Of a DNA stretch of 64,000 nt, positions 33,155 through 41,944 are shown piece by piece. Made by a program: the position numbers and the translations under genes. Source of the stretch: Deltaproteobacteria bacterium (GTDB lineage Bacteria; Desulfobacterota; SM23-61). The stretch covers positions 1 through 64,000 of the forward strand of contig VGSF01000016.1 in NCBI GenBank assembly GCA_016875165.1. Reading direction: 5' to 3'. The notes under the pieces are model-generated. The model had not been told where the DNA came from, did not search any database, and saw only the letters and a list, made by a program, of their open reading frames with translations. The number at the start of each line of letters is the position of its first letter. The first letter of the stretch is position 1.

Positions 33155-35338
33155 TTAATCTACAGTATCGGTGAGTTTATGTTGATAGATTTTCCGGTAA
33201 ACTGTTTGGCGGCCTATGCCCAATAGACGAGCAGCTTTCGCTTTATTCCAGCCGGTCTTGTTTAAAGCATTTAGGATCTCTTGAGTCTCTTTTGGTGCCT
33301 TCCCATGTATTTTTTGGACAATGACTTTTTCACTTTTTCCGTAATCCCTGATCTCCGGCGGTAAATGCTCAAGGGTTATAACCCCTCCCCGGCAGAGAAC
33401 AAAGGCATGTTCCATTACATGCTCCAACTCCCTTACATTCCCCGGCCAGGAATAATCCATAAACCTGCTGAGTACCTCATTGGATACTCCTTCGATATTT
33501 TTCTTGAACCTCTCGTTAAAAGAACGATAAAAATGGTTCACAAGCAAGGGCAAATCCTCCATCCGATCCTGCAGAGAGGGCAGGGCAACCTCCACAACCT
33601 TCAGGCGGTAATAAAGATCTTCCCGGAATTCACCTTTACGCACCTTCTCCTTGAGATCCTTGTTCGTAGAGGCAATCACTCGCACGTCCACCTTCTGCGG
33701 AACGGATTCCCCCACCCGCTCAAACTCCTTCTCCTGAAGCACCCGGAGAAGTTTCAACTGAATGAAAGGCGAAATATCACCAATCTCGTCCAACAAGATC
33801 GTCCCCCCGTTGGCCGCCTGAAAACGTCCCTGTTTGTCCCGAATCGCCCCCGTAAACGCCCCTTTGACATGACCGAAGAGCTCGCTTTCCAGAAGGCTCT
33901 CAGCCAGAGCTGAACAGTTCACCGTTACAAAAGGCTTGAAGGCCCGTTGCCCGCTGTAATGCAGGGCCCTGGCAATCAGTTCCTTCCCTGTTCCGCTCTC
34001 CCCGGTAATCAAAACAGTGGTTTCCAGGCTGGCTAAGTCCTCTAAAAGTCTATAGATGTCTTGCATTTTTTTGCTTCTGCCGATAATGTTTTGAAACTGG
34101 TGCCTCTCTCGCAACTCTCTTTCCAGGTCTCTAAGGAGGGTTATATCTCTGACGACCAGCACCGCCCCCATGAATTTGCCTTCCGGATCAAGAAGCGGAG
34201 AACTGGTCACGCTGACTGCCTGTTGATGACGTTGTTGATGGCCGCATTCGATCCGATATTCCTTAATAGTAGTTTTCTTTTCGAGAGTCTGCCTTAGAAC
34301 TTCACAGCAGGATTTACTACATTGGTTCAGACATTTTACAAATATTTTGCCGGCTATTTCTTTTAGAGCGATCCCGCAAATATTTTCCGTCGATTTGTTT
34401 GCTTCAATGACCTTTAGCTCCGAGTCCACCGTTATAATGGCGTCTTTTACACTTCTGAAGATGGCCTCCAAGCGGGTGCGGTGTTCGGCCAATTCTTTTT
34501 CTGCTTCTTTGCGATCGGTAATATCCCGGCTTACAGTTCGAAACCCGGCAATTTTACCATCTGTATTTCGAATCAAGGACACGGAATCTTCGATCACTCT
34601 TCTGCTGCCGTCGTCCTTTCTGATGATTTCGTAAATAATATTCTTACCGGGAATACCCGTTCTGAAAACTTTATTGTATGCTTCATAAACGATTTTCGCG
34701 GCCTCATCATCTACGTAGGATCGATAGTTTCTACCTATGCTTTCCTCGTAAGAAGCCCCCCAAATTCTGCAGCCGGCCTTGTTGGTAAACATTATATTTC
34801 CCTTAAGGTCCACTTCACCAACAGCGTCTTCGACCTCGTTGATGATCGTCTGGTACTTTTCCAGCGACTCCTGCAGGGATTTTTCTATCTTTTTAAACCT
34901 GGTAAGATCGATTAGGTGGCCCACGTTTTTCGGTTTTCCCTGGTAGGTTGTGGTGCTACCACCCATGTTCACCCAAATGATTGACCCATCTTTTTTGAAA
35001 ATACGGAAAATATGCTGACCCGGAAAATCCTGGCTTTTTTCTCCTGTTGTCCCGAGTTTGACCAGACTGCGGTCATCAGGATGAACCAATTCCCATAAGG
35101 ATTTGCCGATCAACTCCCCTGGGCTTTCATAACCTAAAATATCGGATAGCCGTGAGTTGACATAACTGAATCTACCCTGCTGAATAACGTATAAGCCTAC
35201 AAGTGATTTCTCAAAAATGGTCCGATAATCCTCCGGCGAATTTCCAGCAGTTGGCTCAAGGCTTTTATCCTTTTGGGGTTCATTTTCTAAATCTTCCGTT
35301 CTTTCCTTGAATTGGCCACTGTTCAGCTGTTTGTGCAT
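33155..35338 (-). CDS. Sigma-54-dependent transcriptional activator with three PAS domains
   Basis: 727 residues. Three PAS segments occupy about 35-150, 158-275 and 285-405. The AAA+ domain has GESGTGKE near 445, GAFTGA near 493 (sigma-54 contact) and ILLDEIGDI near 515. A Fis-type helix-turn-helix NKAKAARLLGIGRQTVYRKI ends the protein. It activates RpoN-dependent promoters in response to a signal sensed in the PAS domains. The third PAS contains a cysteine-rich stretch (KCLNQCSKSCC, near 336-346), possibly binding a metal or iron-sulfur cluster. No convincing -24/-12 promoter was found nearby, so the targets are unknown. Confidence 0.92.
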   Translation of the reverse strand: MHKQLNSGQFKERTEDLENEPQKDKSLEPTAGNSPEDYRTIFEKSLVGLYVIQQGRFSYVNSRLSDILGYESPGELIGKSLWELVHPDDRSLVKLGTTGEKSQDFPGQHIFRIFKKDGSIIWVNMGGSTTTYQGKPKNVGHLIDLTRFKKIEKSLQESLEKYQTIINEVEDAVGEVDLKGNIMFTNKAGCRIWGASYEESIGRNYRSYVDDEAAKIVYEAYNKVFRTGIPGKNIIYEIIRKDDGSRRVIEDSVSLIRNTDGKIAGFRTVSRDITDRKEAEKELAEHRTRLEAIFRSVKDAIITVDSELKVIEANKSTENICGIALKEIAGKIFVKCLNQCSKSCCEVLRQTLEKKTTIKEYRIECGHQQRHQQAVSVTSSPLLDPEGKFMGAVLVVRDITLLRDLERELRERHQFQNIIGRSKKMQDIYRLLEDLASLETTVLITGESGTGKELIARALHYSGQRAFKPFVTVNCSALAESLLESELFGHVKGAFTGAIRDKQGRFQAANGGTILLDEIGDISPFIQLKLLRVLQEKEFERVGESVPQKVDVRVIASTNKDLKEKVRKGEFREDLYYRLKVVEVALPSLQDRMEDLPLLVNHFYRSFNERFKKNIEGVSNEVLSRFMDYSWPGNVRELEHVMEHAFVLCRGGVITLEHLPPEIRDYGKSEKVIVQKIHGKAPKETQEILNALNKTGWNKAKAARLLGIGRQTVYRKIYQHKLTDTVD

Positions 35339-35459
35339 GATAGGTACTCCCCATTTTCAAGCCGTGCGCCGCCGGTTTCTAAGAATGGTTCATTTCCCGG
35401 AGGCAGCGCCTATATTTCTGAATGGTTCTGGTCGGGAGGTTGATAAAATAAGAATTTTT

Positions 35460-36158
35460 GTAACACTTTAGCTCTTTGAAAAAAAGTGTGTTGTAAAGGC
35501 CAAGGGATTCCAGGGGCCGGGGGCCAGAGCGGAACGCTTGGAATCATAAGGCGCTTATATCTCCGCATATGGAGCAGGCAAGAACCCCCGCCTCCTCCGG
35601 AGGAAAAGATCTTCTGTCTTCGTGGCCAAGCGGAAACTCAACCGATGCTTCCGGCGCGTTCCGCTCTAACCCCCGGCCCTCAACAAAGGGTTTATACCAC
35701 TTTTTCACACCGCTAAACTGTTACGGATTTTTTTACGGAGCCTGCCAGGACTCGCCAGGGAGAATGTGCTGATCTGGCCATTACAGATTTTCATGCTCCT
35801 TCTATTTTTGATGGTCGCGTAAAAAATCGGTAGAAGAGTCATTGCGAGTCCACCTAAGGCGGATGAAGCAATCCCGTTTTTATAAGTGCTTAAAAATACG
35901 GGATTGCTTCGTCGTACCGCATTGGCGGAACTCCTCGCAATGACGAAAACGGGACTTTTTACAAGACCATCAAAATTGATGATCTCGTAAAAAGTCCGAA
36001 AGCCCCTTTCCCCGTCATTCCGGCCCCGTATCAAGTACGGGGTAAACTCCAGCCGGAATCCATTTATTTCAACAAGTTATCAAACCTCTGGACTCCGGTT
36101 TTCACCTGTCTGCCAGGCACAGGCAGGCCGGAGGGACGACTTTTTACGAAGCCATCAA
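35460..36158. mobile_element. Composite repeat C-B-A, inverted copy of 2518-3238
   Basis: Element C (35460-35724), element B (about 35809-35975) and an A-like element (35976-36158) occur in the reverse order and orientation of 2518-3238. The C+B part is nearly identical to its partner over about 516 bp; the A interior differs. The 1.3-kb gap 35339-36652 has no supported gene. Confidence 0.85.
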
Positions 36159-36478
36159 AATTAATGCCCTCTGATAGAAAACCATTCGACATCTTTGCCA
36201 CCCGGAATTGGTAGGCTGAGGGTTTATGGGTGAGAACCGGGCACTGGCAAAGAAATCCGATTGGATAGTATAAAGGGCGGCAAGGAATGTCAAGTCCATT
36301 TTGCCCATGTATGCGCCCATGTAAAAAATCGGGACAGAAGCGAAAATCAAACTTGCCTCAAAGATGTTCCTTGCGGCTTGTTCCAATGTTTGTTGTCCCG
36401 TACGAGGACAGAGGTTTATCGAGACTCTTGCCGCCACCTAAAAAACCTCTTGACCCTATTACCTTTTTTTTATAGATT

Positions 36479-36565
36479 GAGCTTCTTGCAAAAGTCCGTA
36501 ATTTACCCTTCGACAGGCTCAGGGTGAACGGGCTTAGGTTGAAATTATTTAGTTTTTCCGTATGA
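36479..36565. repeat. Truncated element D
   Basis: One terminal repeat GAGCTTCTTGCAAAAGTC and about 70 bp of interior shared with the full D copies, then the sequence switches at about 36565 to a single A-type end (GACTTTTTACGAGTTCATCA, about 36573-36593). Confidence 0.6.
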
Positions 36566-36652
36566 AGGGAATTCAGACTTTTTACGAGTTCATCACGAGT
36601 TGGGGGCATTAAGAAATTTGATTGTAGATTTTGTTCTCGGGGAGGAGGGTCC

Positions 36653-37300
36653 ATGAGCCAAGAAGCTAAAAACGATGAAACGACCGTGACTCAATTCCTG
36701 GATGGGCTTGCCAGCGGAAATGCCACACCGGGCGGCGGGAGTGCCTCTGCCCTGGCCGGAAGCCTCGGAGCAGCGCTGGTTGAAATGGTTGCCAACCTGA
36801 CCTTGGGAAAAAAAGGTTTCGAGGCCTGCCAGGATGAGTTGGAGAAGATTCGGGAAAAGGCTAACGCCCACCGGCAATCTCTGGTTGCCACCATCGAAAA
36901 AGATATCGCCGCCTACCAGGACGTAATGAAGGCCTACCTTCTCCCGCGGCAGAGCGAGGAGGAAAAGAAGGCTCGCCGGGAAGCTATCCAGAAATCCCTT
37001 AAAAAAGCGGCTGACCCTCCCCTCTTTACAGCGGTCACAGCCCTCAAAGTGCTGAAGCTATGCCAGCAAGCGATAGAAAAAGGAAATCCTAACACGCTTA
37101 GCGATGCTGCTGTTGGCGCCCTTCTGGCAGGCGCCGCCTTACACGGAGGGGTCTATAATGTTTTGGTCAACCTGTCGGCCCTGGAAGAAAAACAGTACAT
37201 AGTAAAGATGAAAAAGGAACTCCGGCGGCTTTCGCAGGAAGGCGAAAAGATCAAAGAGAAAGTCATGACCATGGTAAATAAAAAGATAAATTACCAATAA
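36653..37300 (+). CDS. Cyclodeaminase/cyclohydrolase family protein (FTCD C-terminal-like)
   Basis: 215 residues preceded by GGGGAGGAGGG. The N-terminal FLDGLASGNATPGGGSASALAGSLGAAL (residues 15-42) is the folate-binding signature of formiminotransferase-cyclodeaminase C-terminal domains and FchA-type methenyl-tetrahydrofolate cyclohydrolases. The rest is an all-helical bundle with a lysine-rich C-terminus. It likely hydrolyses methenyl- to formyl-tetrahydrofolate or deaminates formimino-tetrahydrofolate. It stands as a single gene after a repeat-rich region. Confidence 0.87.
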   Translation: MSQEAKNDETTVTQFLDGLASGNATPGGGSASALAGSLGAALVEMVANLTLGKKGFEACQDELEKIREKANAHRQSLVATIEKDIAAYQDVMKAYLLPRQSEEEKKARREAIQKSLKKAADPPLFTAVTALKVLKLCQQAIEKGNPNTLSDAAVGALLAGAALHGGVYNVLVNLSALEEKQYIVKMKKELRRLSQEGEKIKEKVMTMVNKKINYQ

Positions 37301-37461
37301 AAGCTGAAGCAGATATTCTTGTCCAAAATGCGGCCAAGCTTCTGCTCTTTAATAATTTGAACCAGCTTAACCCCGGTACCAGGCCCATTGGGTGATGAAA
37401 TTCTTTTTAAGAATTTCCACCCGTGGCAAATGCCGACGAAATCAATTCAAGGAGGAACTGC

Positions 37462-38061
37462 ATGAAGAAACTTTCGATTCCGGTAGTCATTCTCACCATA
37501 GCTTTTGTCTTTACCGGCAGTGTCTTCGCCGCGGAATTTTCGGCGGATATGATCAGTAAAGCTCAGGGGGAAAAATTGCAGTCCAAAATCTACATGAAAA
37601 AAAATAAAATCCGCCTGGAAACGAAAGGGGAGGAAGCCTACAGTATCTTAAGAACAGATAAGAATGTGGCCTGGATGGTATTTCCCAAAGATAAAGCATA
37701 TATGGAGATGGTCCCTAAGGGGCCACAGGTTCAAGGGGAAAAATTGAGAGGGGAAGTCAGCCGGAAATATTTGGGTTCGGAGACAATCGATGGCCGTCCC
37801 ACCAAGAAATATGAAGTCACCCTCAAGGATGCGGATATTTCCGATAAGGCCTATCAGTGGGTGGCTACGGATTTAAACTACCCCATAAAAATATCGGCAG
37901 TCGATGGAAGTTGGAGTACGGAATACAAGAACATCAAAGTGGGCGCGCAGCCTGATAGCCTTTTCGAACTTCCCGCTGGTTATGAAAAAATGGCCATGCC
38001 CGGAATGCCAGGAATAGCCCCGGGATCAGGTAAGGTGCCGGGGAAAAAAGGGAAGAAATAA
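37462..38061 (+). CDS. Exported DUF4412-like / LolA-like protein
   Basis: 199 residues from the ATG at 37462 behind CAAGGAGGAAC; the longer frame from 37423 has no ribosome-binding site. Signal peptide MKKLSIPVVILTIAFVFTGS with cleavage near VFAA. The mature part (FSADMISKAQGEKLQSKIYM, then KKNKIRLETKGEEAYSILRTDKNVAWMVFP) follows the pattern of DUF4412 and outer-membrane lipoprotein-sorting-like beta-sheet proteins. The C-terminus is glycine, proline and lysine rich. It is a periplasmic protein of unknown function. The stop is 1 bp before the HAD gene start. Confidence 0.75.
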   Translation: MKKLSIPVVILTIAFVFTGSVFAAEFSADMISKAQGEKLQSKIYMKKNKIRLETKGEEAYSILRTDKNVAWMVFPKDKAYMEMVPKGPQVQGEKLRGEVSRKYLGSETIDGRPTKKYEVTLKDADISDKAYQWVATDLNYPIKISAVDGSWSTEYKNIKVGAQPDSLFELPAGYEKMAMPGMPGIAPGSGKVPGKKGKK

Positions 38062-38062
38062 T

Positions 38063-38689
38063 TTGGATCTTCGATGTGTGATCTACGACTGTGATGGAGT
38101 TTTGTTTGATTCCCTTGAGTCAAACAGCAAATTTTACAATGACTTTTGCATCCGCCTGGGCAGACCTCCCCTCACAGACGAAGAATTAAATTTCGTGCAC
38201 ACCCACACGGTATTCGAGGCCCTTCATTTTATCTTTGGCCATGCCAGCCAGATGGAAAAAGCGGCTTTAGACTTATGGAAACAGATCGATATTTCCGAAT
38301 ACCTCTCTTACCTGAAAATGGAACCGCGTTTGCTGCCCACCCTCAAGTTCCTGAAGGAGCGGGGAATAATCCGGGCCATCTGCACCAGTCGTTCCACAAC
38401 CATGAAACTCATCATGGAAAGGTTTCACCTCTGGCCCTACTTCGACGCGATTGTCACCGCTCTTGATGTAAAAAATCCCAAACCTCACCCCGAATCCATC
38501 AACAAGATCATCGAAGCTTTTCATCTGGATCGGGGAAAAACGATCATGGTGGGGGATTCACCGGTTGACCAACAGGCGGCGGAATCAGCGGGAATCTTTT
38601 TTGCGGCCTATAAAAACAAAGAAATCGGCGGCGACTTCTTTATCGACGACCATCTGGCGCTCCTGGATTTATTTTCGCCAGAAAAGTAG
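38063..38689 (+). CDS. HAD-superfamily hydrolase (phosphoglycolate phosphatase-like)
   Basis: 208 residues from a TTG at 38063, one base after the preceding stop. Motif I is YDCDGVLFDS (residues 8-17; nucleophile D10 and acid D12), motif II ICTSRS near 112, and motif IV MVGDSPVDQQAAESAG near 160 with lysine K137 in NPKPHPE. The helical cap between motifs I and II fits the Gph/beta-phosphoglucomutase subfamily. It dephosphorylates a small metabolite of unknown identity. Confidence 0.87.
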   Translation: MDLRCVIYDCDGVLFDSLESNSKFYNDFCIRLGRPPLTDEELNFVHTHTVFEALHFIFGHASQMEKAALDLWKQIDISEYLSYLKMEPRLLPTLKFLKERGIIRAICTSRSTTMKLIMERFHLWPYFDAIVTALDVKNPKPHPESINKIIEAFHLDRGKTIMVGDSPVDQQAAESAGIFFAAYKNKEIGGDFFIDDHLALLDLFSPEK

Positions 38690-39146
38690 GGGCGCGGATC
38701 ACTTTAAACACTTAGGGCTCTCGACTCGTTTTCTTTATTTTTTTGTAACACTTTAGCCTTTTGAAAAGTGGTCAAATCCCCCTTCATCCCCCTTTTCCAA
38801 AGGGGGAAAAAGTGGAATATTTTATCGAAGGCATTGAGAAAAGTTCTCCTCCCTTTGGAAAAGGGAGGCCGGGAGGGATTTCCGGGAATGCCTTTTCAAA
38901 ATGCAAAATTGATACTTTTTTTTGATTATGGTTTTAAAACTCTGTGATCTTTGTGTCCTCTGTGGCTAATTTAATTGTATAGGAATTTGCTTTTTTATCC
39001 CCCTCCCCCCATCCCCCTCCCGCCAGGGGAGGGGAGATACTGGGGGATCCAAAATTCCCTCCCCCTGGATGGGGGAGGGTTAGGGTGGGGGTGTTAATAA
39101 CTTGAAGAGACAGAGGGTTCGAAAAACTTTTTGTTTAGACCAACCG
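38690..39146. other. Intergenic repeats
   Basis: It contains a hairpin of CCCTTTTCCAAAGGG type (about 38780-38880), a CTCTGTGGC-type repeat edge near 38955 and the polypyrimidine/polypurine element (38971-39105). No gene is seen. Confidence 0.5.
38971..39105. repeat. Polypyrimidine/polypurine hairpin element, forward copy
   Basis: Nearly identical to 6433-6567, starting TTAATTGTATAGGAATTTGC and ending GGTGTTAATAACTTG. It lies between the convergent HAD and zinc-ribbon genes. Confidence 0.8.
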
Positions 39147-39452
39147 TCAGCCCATTTTCAGAGTCTGCCCGCAATGAGGGCAAACTTTGGGATCTCCCTC
39201 ATAACCCTGGCCGCAATAAAAACAGGAGCTTAATGGGCTTATAATCTGGCGGGTCTCCCGTTCTTGGGCAGCCAGCTTTTCCTTTCTTCTTCTGAAAATA
39301 AGGTAGAGGGGGAGAAAAACGATCAAGAGGAAAAAGACCCCGATCGCCCAGAGAAGGCCCTTCCCAATGCTATACCCATGCTTTTGCGAGTCATAAAAGA
39401 CCCAGAGGGCAGCGACCAAATTGACCAACAGCAATAAATATCTCAAATACAA
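39147..39452 (-). CDS. Small membrane protein with C-terminal zinc ribbon
   Basis: 101 residues. Two hydrophobic segments (about 3-20 and 33-52) are followed by a basic loop RRRKEKLAAQERE and a zinc-ribbon pair CFYCGQGYEGDPKVCPHCG near residue 77. No recognised function; such proteins are probably regulatory or assembly factors at the inner membrane. Confidence 0.7.
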   Translation of the reverse strand: MYLRYLLLLVNLVAALWVFYDSQKHGYSIGKGLLWAIGVFFLLIVFLPLYLIFRRRKEKLAAQERETRQIISPLSSCFYCGQGYEGDPKVCPHCGQTLKMG

Positions 39453-39564
39453 TCTCCAATCAAGCTAATAGCAGTCAGCTTTTGAATGAAAGGATCCAAG
39501 GGTTCTATGGTTCCAGGTTTTTTAATTTTTCACTTGAATCCTTGGACCCTTGACCGCTGGACCC

Positions 39565-40578
39565 CTATTTTTTCAAGCTATCATACCAGGCCAGATTATT
39601 TTTGATGAGTTCCGGAATGGGTAACTGATAGGGGCAACGGGGCAGGCAATCCCCGCACTCGGTGCAATTCCGGGCCTTCTCCACCAACCCTTTGATCCAG
39701 GATATTTCATCCGGACTGCCGAACCTCCTGATAACCGATTTTAGACCCATCATGAGCTGAATGTTAATCCCCTCCGCGCAGGGTTGACAATAATCACACC
39801 GGCGGCAGAATTGACGGTCGAATTGTTGCCTCACCTGCTGAATGCCGGCCTGGTCATCTTCGCGGGGAGAATGCCCTTCGGTAAAAATATTCCAATTCTC
39901 CCGGGCCTTGGCCAGAGTTTCCGACCCTGGAATAGGTAAGATGCCAGGCGTGGCCAGCACAAATCTCAAAGCCGGGCCGCCATCTTCGATCACCCCCCCG
40001 GAGAATGGCTTCATGGTGAGCACGCCAACATCTTTTGCTCTGGCCAGAGGAAAAACCTTCTGAGCAGCATCGGGCTCGAGGAAACTGTAGCAGGCCATGA
40101 TCACGTCAAAATGATCTTCCTGAAGAACTTTTTCCAGAAGATCCAAGCTATGGCTGGTCAAACCGATATGATCGATCAGCCCTTCAGCCTTGGCCCGCGT
40201 GAGCCCTTCGTAAGCTCCACCCGGCCCCATAACTTTTTCATAATCTTCGACTTTGGAGACGTTGTGCAGGTGGTAAATATTGATTTTTTTTACCTGCAAC
40301 TGCCGCAGGCTTTCGTGCACTTCGTCATATATTTTTTCCGTCCGCACAGGAGACTTCGAAGAAAGTATGACGGGTCTTTTCGTCTTTTGCAGGGCCTGTC
40401 CGATCCGGCGTTCACTGGTGGTGTAACCCCGGGCAGTGTCCAGTAGGTCAACCCCCATCTCTACTACTGATTGCACTACTGATATGGCTTCTTGCTCACT
40501 CACCCGCTGGATGGGAATCCCCCCCCATCCCAATTTTTTTACGATAAGGTTTGTCCTGCCCAGCCTTACTTTTTCCAT
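39565..40578 (-). CDS. Aldo/keto reductase with C-terminal ferredoxin-like 4Fe-4S domain
   Basis: 337 residues. The barrel has LDTARGYTTSERRIGQAL near residue 45 (catalytic Asp and Tyr) and a lysine near 74 (SSKSPVRTE). The C-terminal extension contains two cysteine clusters, FCRRCDYCQPC near 255 and CTECGDCLPRCPYQLP near 302, consistent with iron-sulfur binding. This arrangement is common in anaerobes and suggests redox coupling beyond NAD(P)H. The substrate is unknown. It is a single gene. Confidence 0.88.
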   Translation of the reverse strand: MEKVRLGRTNLIVKKLGWGGIPIQRVSEQEAISVVQSVVEMGVDLLDTARGYTTSERRIGQALQKTKRPVILSSKSPVRTEKIYDEVHESLRQLQVKKINIYHLHNVSKVEDYEKVMGPGGAYEGLTRAKAEGLIDHIGLTSHSLDLLEKVLQEDHFDVIMACYSFLEPDAAQKVFPLARAKDVGVLTMKPFSGGVIEDGGPALRFVLATPGILPIPGSETLAKARENWNIFTEGHSPREDDQAGIQQVRQQFDRQFCRRCDYCQPCAEGINIQLMMGLKSVIRRFGSPDEISWIKGLVEKARNCTECGDCLPRCPYQLPIPELIKNNLAWYDSLKK

Positions 40579-40627
40579 TCATTTCTCCATTATTTTTTTA
40601 TTTTAAAGATTTTGGCTATAACTCTCT

Positions 40628-40800
40628 AAGCTTTTTCCGCGACATTGCGCGTAAAAAGTGGCCCGCCTCAAGCGGGCAGCCAAAATGCTTCAAATCCCCC
40701 CTAACCCCCCTTTTTTAAAGGGGGGATGGGGGGATTTTCTGGTGCCAAGAAGTTTCCTTCTTACAAACATGTTTGTATTAATGAGGCGCTAAGCGCCTAA
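40628..40800. repeat. Multi-hairpin repeat element, copy 1
   Basis: 173 bp with serial palindromes: CTTTTTCCGCG...CGCGTAAAAAG, GCCCGCCTCAAGCGGGC, CCCCCCTTTTTTAAAGGGGG, TACAAACATGTTTGTA-like and AGGCGCTAAGCGCCT. Copies 2 and 3 lie in tandem at 41945-42282. Its end supplies the stop codon of the neighbouring gene at 40797. Confidence 0.8.
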
Positions 40801-41318
40801 TTCAAAATTAAAGCAGAAAGGTGTTGGCTGGCAAGCTTTTTTATCGGCTTAATCTGGTCCAACTTACCCTGAAAATACAATATGGCCAGGAGGATGAGGA
40901 TGCCGATACCCACGAAAAGAATCGTGCGCCATAAACTGGAAGAGGGCTGGATGGCTTCCCCCATAGAAGGCTCGGAAGGAATGGAGACAACATGTGGTAA
41001 ATCGGGTTGGGGTGGGGCAGAACTTATCGGAACCGAAGCTTCCGGGGCTGCCATTAAAACCGTTCCCAGAGTGATTTGCTCTTTTTTTACCCCTTCGAGT
41101 AATATACTGGCTTGCTGTCCAGCTTGGACTTCTTCCACCAGACGCCGCGAGACCTCAATGCCAACCACCAGAGCGTTCGCCCATTTTCCATCCGTCCCCA
41201 GGAATCCAATTTCTTCACCCACGGAGACTGACCCGCCCTCCACTTTACCCGTGACCACGACACCCCGGCCGGGTATAGAAAAAACCTTTTCAGCAATGAA
41301 TCGAAAATTTTTATCCAT
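40797..41318 (-). CDS. Membrane-anchored protein with a lone EF-Tu domain II-like barrel
   Basis: 173 residues from the ATG at 41318 with AAAGGAAAG upstream. Residues 1-95 resemble translation-factor domain II: RFIAEKVFSIPGRGVVVTGKV, then a GEEIGFLG turn and LLEGVKKEQITLGTVLM. There is no GTPase domain. A proline/serine linker (95-128) leads to one transmembrane segment (TILFVGIGILILLAILYF, about 131-148) and a short tail. Function unknown; it may be a beta-barrel docking domain facing the cytoplasm. The last residues and the stop come from the adjoining repeat element, so the original C-terminus may have been longer. Confidence 0.65.
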   Translation of the reverse strand: MDKNFRFIAEKVFSIPGRGVVVTGKVEGGSVSVGEEIGFLGTDGKWANALVVGIEVSRRLVEEVQAGQQASILLEGVKKEQITLGTVLMAAPEASVPISSAPPQPDLPHVVSIPSEPSMGEAIQPSSSLWRTILFVGIGILILLAILYFQGKLDQIKPIKKLASQHLSALILN

Positions 41319-41470
41319 ATTTCTGCTTTCCTTTCATAAAAGCATTCAACGATCAACCGGAAGTCAAGGCCATGGAGATGAAGGGGAGCCAGGACTCGCT
41401 TGACCAAGTGTTTATAAGCGAGGATACTCGCCAGAACCCACGAACCTCTGAATCATCGAACCCTGTATTT

Positions 41471-41710
41471 TCAACCCGTCTCAACCGTAACGCAAGTCAT
41501 CGTGCGGGAAATGCCATCCACCCCCCGGATTTTTGAGAGAATCACTTCCCCCAATTCGTGGAGGGTCCTGGCTTCCACCAGAAGGATGATGTCAAATGGT
41601 CCGGTCACAGTGTGGGCCATTTTTACCCCTTTGAGCTTGGTCAGGTTTTCGAAAGCGCCCTTTGTCTTGTCCGCTTCCGTCCGAATCAACACAAACGCTG
41701 AAACCGCCAT
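41471..41710 (-). CDS. Stand-alone Lrp/AsnC ligand-binding (RAM) domain protein
   Basis: 79 residues matching only the RAM half of Lrp/AsnC regulators: AFVLIRTEADKTKGAFENL, then VTGPFDIILLVEA and LGEVILSKIRGVDGISRTMTC. There is no DNA-binding domain. Such proteins form ring-like oligomers that bind amino acids and may modulate full-length Lrp proteins or enzymes. G-rich sequence lies close upstream of the ATG. Confidence 0.8.
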   Translation of the reverse strand: MAVSAFVLIRTEADKTKGAFENLTKLKGVKMAHTVTGPFDIILLVEARTLHELGEVILSKIRGVDGISRTMTCVTVETG

Positions 41711-41944
41711 ATTCCCCCCTCAATAAAGCAATTAGCAATCAGCTTTCCGCAACAAATCCTATCCAAAGATATTTGAAATTTCCATCTGATCCCCTCCCCC
41801 TTTGATGGGGGAGGGTGAGGGTGGGGGTGAATAGAAAAATGATCCCCCTCCCCTTCATCCCCTCCCGCCAGGGGAGGGGAGATTTTAGGGATATTATTAA
41901 AGTCTGAGAAGAAAATTCTCAGATTGAAAGATGTAAGAATCTAT

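Noticed and set aside
31789-35400. Sigma-54 (-24/-12) promoters near the PAS/sigma-54 activator gene
   Set aside because: No stretch had both the GG and GC dinucleotides in the correct 10-bp spacing with adequate flanking consensus.
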